Part shown: piece after piece, positions 59,516 to 64,000 of the stretch
How positions within the stretch are numbered: position 1 is the first letter of the stretch
Layout of the letters: every line of letters starts with the position of its first letter
Assembly: GCA_023388175.1 (NCBI GenBank)
Contig: JAEWGT010000005.1
Coordinates: 124,001-188,000 of the forward strand
DNA from: Pseudomonadota bacterium
GTDB taxonomy: Bacteria > Pseudomonadota > Alphaproteobacteria > Rhizobiales > Devosiaceae
DNA: 64,000 nt
Reading direction: 5' to 3'
The notes under the pieces: model-generated
What the model saw: the letters and a program-made list of their open reading frames with translations, nothing else
What the model was told of the DNA's origin: nothing
Database searches by the model: none
Position numbers and translations under genes: made by a program

Positions 59516-60424
59516 CTAAAGAGTGTTCTCAACCCGAGATGAATTGGACTGTTCAGCCTCGGATTCTGCCTGCCGCGCCAGATCGTGCATTCGGCTCATG
59601 AGATCGCAGGTAATCTGGCGCTCCAGCGTCTCGGCAGCATTGCTGGGGCAGAACAGGGTGATGGCGACGCGGTACTTTCCGATGTCGGTGGTGCCAAAAC
59701 GCACAGACACTAGTGCATCTTTGAGGTCGACAGCGCTGCGCCGCTCGATGGAGGCATTGACATGCTCGGCCTGCGCTCGGTGGGGAGCGTAGTGCTGATC
59801 GACGGTCGCCTCGATCATGTCTCGGTGCCCGAACACATTCGTGGTCGGCTCGAGCGTCAGCGAAAAACTATGATAGATGAAATCTCGCAAAAGTGAGAAA
59901 TTGCGCACCGGCGTGTTGAGCAAGATGCTGTTGGGGATCACAACGGTCCGACCGGTGAACTGAAAATATTGGACGTTGCCATCGAATTCATGCAATGCGG
60001 TGACGAAGATGTTGTGGTCCACAACCTCGCCTCGCGAATTGCCGATTTCGATCCGATCTCCAATGGAGAAGGATCGGGTCGAGGCACGCAGGAACGACCC
60101 TGAAAAACACAGGATAAGTTCCTTGGTCGCCACCACAAGGGCAACTGCAACAGCGGTCAGCGAAAGGGCAAAGGTGCGAAGTTGCGGGGCCCAGATCAGC
60201 ACCAGGCCAATCACGCCCAGGAGGAACAAGACGTTGCGGATCGTTGCGGACCAGCGACGCTGAATATGCGGACTGGCTTCCGTCTTGCTCCGGAGCAAGC
60301 GGGTGGCGACCAAGCGGATCACCACCAAGAGGCCGAGCAGGGCTATCGAGGCCGCGATGTCCAGCAGTGCGAGGCCGTCGAGTGCTGGCAGCGGCAATAA
60401 GAAATTGGTCGGGTCAGATCCCAT
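59516..60424 (-). CDS. MscS-family mechanosensitive channel
   Basis: 302 residues. Four hydrophobic spans, then the pore-like LTAVAVALVVATKELILCFSGSFL and the MscS beta-domain (FSIGDRIEIGNSRGEVVDHN; GRTVVIPNSILLNTPVRNFS). A polar C-terminal tail follows. Releases solutes on hypo-osmotic shock. An IS21 element is inserted 44 bp upstream of its start. Confidence 0.9.
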   Translation of the reverse strand: MGSDPTNFLLPLPALDGLALLDIAASIALLGLLVVIRLVATRLLRSKTEASPHIQRRWSATIRNVLFLLGVIGLVLIWAPQLRTFALSLTAVAVALVVATKELILCFSGSFLRASTRSFSIGDRIEIGNSRGEVVDHNIFVTALHEFDGNVQYFQFTGRTVVIPNSILLNTPVRNFSLLRDFIYHSFSLTLEPTTNVFGHRDMIEATVDQHYAPHRAQAEHVNASIERRSAVDLKDALVSVRFGTTDIGKYRVAITLFCPSNAAETLERQITCDLMSRMHDLARQAESEAEQSNSSRVENTL

Positions 60425-60591
60425 TTATTCCTTCCATCATGAAGTCTGTACCCATATCAACCCAACAGTGTCAACGGCGGTGTAAAAGTCGACCATCGGG
60501 CGGCGCAAAAGTAGGCCACTTGGCGGGGCATTCGGGGAACGTCGGGAGGGCGTAGCCCGACCAGAGTTTCCCGAATGCGGCGTCGGCGTTC

Positions 60592-61362
60592 TTATGGGGT
60601 GGTGTCGGCGGTTTTTCGGGCCCTGCTCTGGGCGAGGCGATAGCTGTCGCCATTCATCTCGAGGATGCTGACGTGATGGGTCAGGCGGTCAAGGAGCGCG
60701 CCTGTGAGGCGCTCGGACCCGAAGGTTTCGGTCCATTCGTCGAAGGGCAGATTGCTGGTGATCAGCGTCGATCCGCGTTCGTAACGCTGGGAGACCAGTT
60801 CGAACAGCAGCTCCGCTCCGGTCTTTGACAGCGGCACGAAGCCCAGTTCGTCGATGATGAGCAGCTTGTAGCCGGCCATCTGCTTCTGGAAACGCAGTAG
60901 GCGGCGTTCGTCGCGCGCCTCCATCATCTCGCTGACGAGCGCGGCGGCCGTGGTGAAGCCCACGGACAATCCCTTCTGGCAGGCTGCCAGCCCGAGCCCG
61001 ATCGCAACATGGGTCTTGCCCGTGCCGCTGGGCCCGAGCGCGATGACGTTCTCGCGCCTTTCGATCCATTCGCAGCGCGCCAGTTCCAGCACCAGCATCT
61101 TGTTGAGCTTCGGGATGGCGGCGAAGTCGAAGCTGTCGAGGCTTTTGGCGGCCGGGAACTTCGCAGCCTTGATGCGCCGCTCGACCATCCTGCGTTCCCG
61201 GTCGATCAGCTCCAACTCGACCAGCCGGGCAAGGTAGCGAACATGATCCACGCCCTCGACCGCGCATTGCCGCGCAAGCTTCTGGTGCTCGCGCAGGAAG
61301 GTCGGCAGCTTCAGCGCCTTGAGGTGATGAGCGAGCAGGAGTTCGGGGGCATCGCTGCTCAT
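60592..61362 (-). CDS. istB: IS21 helper ATPase IstB
   Basis: 256 residues: Walker A LGPSGTGKTHVA, Walker B YKLLIIDELGF, sensor TSNLPFDEWTE; AAA+ of the DnaC/IstB group. It assists IstA transposase in target selection. Overlaps the istA stop by 4 nt. Confidence 0.95.
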   Translation of the reverse strand: MSSDAPELLLAHHLKALKLPTFLREHQKLARQCAVEGVDHVRYLARLVELELIDRERRMVERRIKAAKFPAAKSLDSFDFAAIPKLNKMLVLELARCEWIERRENVIALGPSGTGKTHVAIGLGLAACQKGLSVGFTTAAALVSEMMEARDERRLLRFQKQMAGYKLLIIDELGFVPLSKTGAELLFELVSQRYERGSTLITSNLPFDEWTETFGSERLTGALLDRLTHHVSILEMNGDSYRLAQSRARKTADTTP

Positions 61363-62852
61363 GCCGGCTCCTCCTCACGGTCCAGCAGCCGCATATAGGC
61401 CTTGGCCGAAGTCTTCTCGACGGTGGCTCTGGGCAGATAGGGGTAGATGTCGAGGTCCAGCCTGGACGGCCTGCGCTCGGCCCGGCACAGGACGAGGTGC
61501 TTCACGGCATCGAAGCTGATGGCGCCCAGATGCAGCGCCTGCTTCACGGCTGCGTGCAGGTCGGCCAGATCGAAGCTTTCCATCAGGCGCAGCACCTGCA
61601 CATAGGCGCGCCGGCCCTGTTTGCCCATCCGCACCTCCATAAGGCGGCGCAGTGTCGTGAACGCCTCCGGCAGTTCCCAGCCCTGCAAGGGGGCCGCCTG
61701 GTCGAGCGCGTTGATCTTCTGCTCTATCAGCGGCAGGTAATGCAGCGGATCGAAGACAACCTCTTCGCGCGCATAGCTGCGCGGATGACGGGCAATGATC
61801 TCCCCGCCGCAGCCGATCACCACCGCCTCGACATAGCCCCGGATCCAAACGTCCTGGTGGCCGAAGGCGACCGGGACGGAGTAGTCGTTGGTCCTGTAAC
61901 GCACCAGCGCCTGCGAGGAGACCCGGCCGCTGGCCTGGTCGCAGGCCTCGAAGGGCGAGGCCGGCAGCGGGCGCATCGCCGCCAGATCGCGCAGCAAGCG
62001 TTCGCCGATCGTCTCGCTCGCGCCGCGCAGCCGCTCACCCTGGCGCTTGCGGCACTGCTCTTCGAGCCACAGGTTGAACGCGTCCCACGATGCAAAGCGC
62101 GGGATCGGCACCATGAAGTTGCGCCGGGCATAGCCGACCAGTCCTTCGACGCTGCCCTTGTCATTGCCCTTGCCGGGACGGCCATAGCGGTCCCGGATCA
62201 GGTAGTGGGACAGGAAGCCGCTGAACAGCGCCGCCCGCTTGCGCGTGCCGTCGGGCAGGATCTTCGCCACCAAGCAGCGGTCGTTGTCGTAGACGATCGA
62301 CTGCGGCACAGCCCCGAAGAAGGCGAACGCATGGATATGACCGTCCACCCATGCTTCGGCCACCGCCGCAGGATAGGCGCGAACATAGCAGGCGTCGCTG
62401 TGCGGCAGATCGAGCACGAAGAAGTGCGCCTTCTGCTCCACGCCGCCGATCACAACCATAGCCTCGCCAAAATCGGCCTGTGCGTGCCCGGCCGGGTGCG
62501 CCAGCGGCACGAACATCTCCTGGCCGCGCCGCGCTCGGTCGCGCATGTAGTCCTTGATGATCGTGTAGCCGCCGGTAAACCCATGTTCGTCACGAAGGCG
62601 ATCAAAAACGCGCTTGGCCGTATGACGCTGCTTGCGCGAGACCGCACGGTCCGCATCAAGCCACTGATCGATGATCGGGATGAACGCGTCCAGCTTCGGG
62701 CGTCGCACCGGGGCCTGCCGCCGATAGCCGGGCGGAACCGAATACGCCATCATCTTGCGAACCGTGTCGCGCGATATGCCAAAATGCCTTGCTGCCTCGC
62801 GTTGGCTCATGCCCCCGTCGCAAGCCACGCGAACCTTCAGATATAATTCCAC
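61359..62852 (-). CDS. istA: IS21 transposase IstA
   Basis: 497 residues. N-terminal HTH MSQREAARHFGISRDTVRKM, rve/DDE core (Asp in HAQADFGEAM and YDNDRCLV, later Glu region), C-terminal domain with SYAREEVVFDPLHYLPLI. Cuts and joins IS ends. Intact. Confidence 0.95.
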   Translation of the reverse strand: MELYLKVRVACDGGMSQREAARHFGISRDTVRKMMAYSVPPGYRRQAPVRRPKLDAFIPIIDQWLDADRAVSRKQRHTAKRVFDRLRDEHGFTGGYTIIKDYMRDRARRGQEMFVPLAHPAGHAQADFGEAMVVIGGVEQKAHFFVLDLPHSDACYVRAYPAAVAEAWVDGHIHAFAFFGAVPQSIVYDNDRCLVAKILPDGTRKRAALFSGFLSHYLIRDRYGRPGKGNDKGSVEGLVGYARRNFMVPIPRFASWDAFNLWLEEQCRKRQGERLRGASETIGERLLRDLAAMRPLPASPFEACDQASGRVSSQALVRYRTNDYSVPVAFGHQDVWIRGYVEAVVIGCGGEIIARHPRSYAREEVVFDPLHYLPLIEQKINALDQAAPLQGWELPEAFTTLRRLMEVRMGKQGRRAYVQVLRLMESFDLADLHAAVKQALHLGAISFDAVKHLVLCRAERRPSRLDLDIYPYLPRATVEKTSAKAYMRLLDREEEPA

Positions 62853-63096
62853 GGTGTAGATCCCTCGTCCCTCCCTGCGCCACGCAGAAAAGGGAAAAAG
62901 TGGACGACTTTTACGCCGCCCGCAGCAGGACTATCCCGCCGCTACCGTGGTCGACTTTCTCACCGCCGTTCTCACAACAGCTTGCAAACCGAGCGGCGCG
63001 ATCTTCGTGGCATAGTCGGCATACTTGTCCGCCCGCACCTGTGCTATCATAGCGATAGCCAAACATTCGAACCGATTGCATCTGGTCTGCGGAACA

Positions 63097-63555
63097 ATGA
63101 CGCTCACAAGGCACGCCCTCCCTGGGCCCGAAATTTCCGACGCAAAGCTCGATCCTTCGATCCAAGCTTTGACGTTGTCTGATGTTCGCATGCCTGGTGC
63201 ACCGCTCGTCTACGTGAACCGCGGCTTTGAAAAAATGACAGGTTATGAACGCAGCGAAGTCATCGGGCAAAATTGTCGCTTTCTTCAAGGGCCAGATACG
63301 AGCTCAGACGCCATCGCGCAAATGAGGGCTGCAATCGCCAGTGGCGCCCCCTTGATCGTGGACGTGCTAAACTACCGAAAGAACGGCACTCCATTCTGGA
63401 ACCGGCTCTCGCTGACGCCGGTCAAGGATCCTATGGGCAGAGCAACGCACTATATCGGCATCCAGAGTGACATTACACGAATGCGTTTCTTGCAAGAGCG
63501 TCTTCAGTTGATTGCACTTGACCTTGCGGCCACAGAAAAACACGAGCTCGACTGA
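63097..63555 (+). CDS. Short LOV-domain photoreceptor
   Basis: 152 residues with a single PAS/LOV domain: PLVYVNRGFEKMTGYERSEV, then GQNCRFLQG with the photoreactive Cys near residue 61, RAAIASGAPLIVDVLNYRKN, and IQSDITRM as the LOV end, plus a C-terminal helix. FMN forms a Cys adduct in blue light. No kinase, EAL or DNA-binding output domain is attached, so signalling must go through a partner. The IS21 end lies 120 bp upstream and could affect its promoter. Confidence 0.9.
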   Translation: MTLTRHALPGPEISDAKLDPSIQALTLSDVRMPGAPLVYVNRGFEKMTGYERSEVIGQNCRFLQGPDTSSDAIAQMRAAIASGAPLIVDVLNYRKNGTPFWNRLSLTPVKDPMGRATHYIGIQSDITRMRFLQERLQLIALDLAATEKHELD

Positions 63556-63926
63556 GCCCCAATTTCGGAATTCGGCACGCGGTATCACCCTTTAACATAA
63601 AGGCCGTGCGGTCGATTCCCTGGACAGAGCCTTGGAATGGACTGGGATGCGTCCGGCGATATCGTGGTGGCCAGCTGGGCGTTCGGCTGCGGAAATGCGG
63701 TGAAAACTTCACGCGCAATCCTAAACCCGTTCTGCAAGGCCACATTGAGAGGATCTGCCGGTCGACTTGGCGAAATTTGCATGCCAAGTTTTTGCAGTAT
63801 GCTTGATGTTCAACATACGCGATCCGGCCGTCGCGGAAAGCTCCTGCAGCAGGAAGCCCCAGTTTCGCCGACGCCGCGAGTTTGGCGACACGTTCCAAAC
63901 GCTCAAATACAGGAGCACGAAATTTG
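63556..63926. other. 371-bp gap without a convincing gene
   Basis: A leftward frame (63473-63898) has a plausible start but an unnatural interior. An imperfect palindrome (atgttcaacat, about 63806) is present. Promoter for the downstream antiporter likely lies here. Confidence 0.4.
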
Positions 63927-64000
63927 ATGGAGATCTGGGTACCGCTCTTTGGAGGGCTTGTCCTTTTGATCTTGGGCGGCGAACTGCTTGTGCGTGGCGC
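63927..64000 (+). CDS. CaCA-family Ca2+/Na+ antiporter, N-terminal fragment
   Basis: Only 24 complete codons before the window ends. MEIWVPLFGGLVLLILGGEL then LVRG fits the first membrane span and the 'GGELLVRGA' of bacterial YrbG-type exchangers. AGGAGCACG Shine-Dalgarno at 63911. Family call rests on this short piece. Confidence 0.7.
   Translation, partial: MEIWVPLFGGLVLLILGGELLVRG

Larger units (their letters stand above)
60469..62976. mobile_element. IS21-family insertion sequence, complete
   Basis: 2508 bp. The termini start TGTCAACGGCGGTGTAAAAG (left) and, read inward from the right, TGTGAGAACGGCGGTGAGAA, then share AAGTCGACCA. A 4-bp direct repeat ACAG flanks both sides (60465-60468, 62977-62980), as expected for IS21. 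Contains istA and istB in one leftward operon. Inner GTAAAAGTCG-type repeats near both ends are usual transposase sites. Confidence 0.88.

Noticed and set aside
1..64000. CRISPR arrays or rRNA genes
   Set aside because: No regularly spaced direct repeats and no rRNA-like sequence were seen anywhere in the window.

Overview
This is a 64-kb stretch of a GC-rich bacterial chromosome. The gene content (several Dpp-type and MalFGK-type importers, GntR/FCD regulators, sugar-acid and CoA-dependent catabolic genes, a typical elongator tRNA-Met 3' half) suggests an alphaproteobacterium, probably Hyphomicrobiales and perhaps Devosiaceae-like. The taxonomic guess is inference only.

Layout. (1) 1-6413: a rightward operon with a peptide/opine/glycoside-type ABC importer, a DgoD-like acid-sugar dehydratase, an SDR dehydrogenase and a FadR-type repressor, closed by a strong terminator. 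(2) About 6557-28850: an integrative element next to the 3' half of a tRNA-Met gene (attL-like). It carries a P4-type integrase and many small overlapping genes. A 4.6-kb ATPase cassette is bounded by inverted repeats that contain lox-like 35-bp sites. There is also a leftward operon with a dATP/dGTP diphosphohydrolase-like gene, a 1384-residue Prim-Pol fused to an XPD/DinG-like SF2 helicase, a few phage-structural-like ORFs, a structured region ahead of a possible Rep gene, and a metallophosphoesterase. I saw no terminase, portal, capsid or lysis gene, so it looks like a satellite or plasmid-like element rather than a complete prophage. (3) 29515-38043: a leftward nqrABCDEF-apbE-nqrM-CBS operon (Na+-translocating NADH:quinone reductase and its assembly factors), divergent from a monohaem cytochrome c-like gene and a tandem universal stress protein. 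An FNR-type palindrome lies between them. (4) 38452-40563: an IS91-family element (HUH transposase plus tyrosine recombinase). (5) 41025-43376: a gamma-carbonic-anhydrase-like protein and D-lactate dehydrogenase. (6) 43525-55088: a catabolic locus with two divergent operons around a GntR regulator. It holds a sugar-type ABC importer, an RraA-like protein, an amidohydrolase, a 3-hydroxyisobutyrate-dehydrogenase-like enzyme, a CoA transferase, an enoyl-CoA hydratase, an FAH-family enzyme and a YciI-like protein. Three copies of one operator-like 12-mer mark it as a regulon. (7) 55513-64000: SbtA-type transporter with a divergent LysR regulator, a TerB/TerC pair, an MscS channel, an IS21-family element with a 4-bp target duplication, a short LOV photoreceptor, and the start of a CaCA antiporter.

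The likeliest undescribed biology is in the integrative element. The main candidates are the repeat-bounded AAA+ ATPase cassette, the Prim-Pol/four-cysteine helicase fusion, and the structured control region. In the host part, the points of interest are the short NqrB without a visible flavinylation motif and the GntR operator set.
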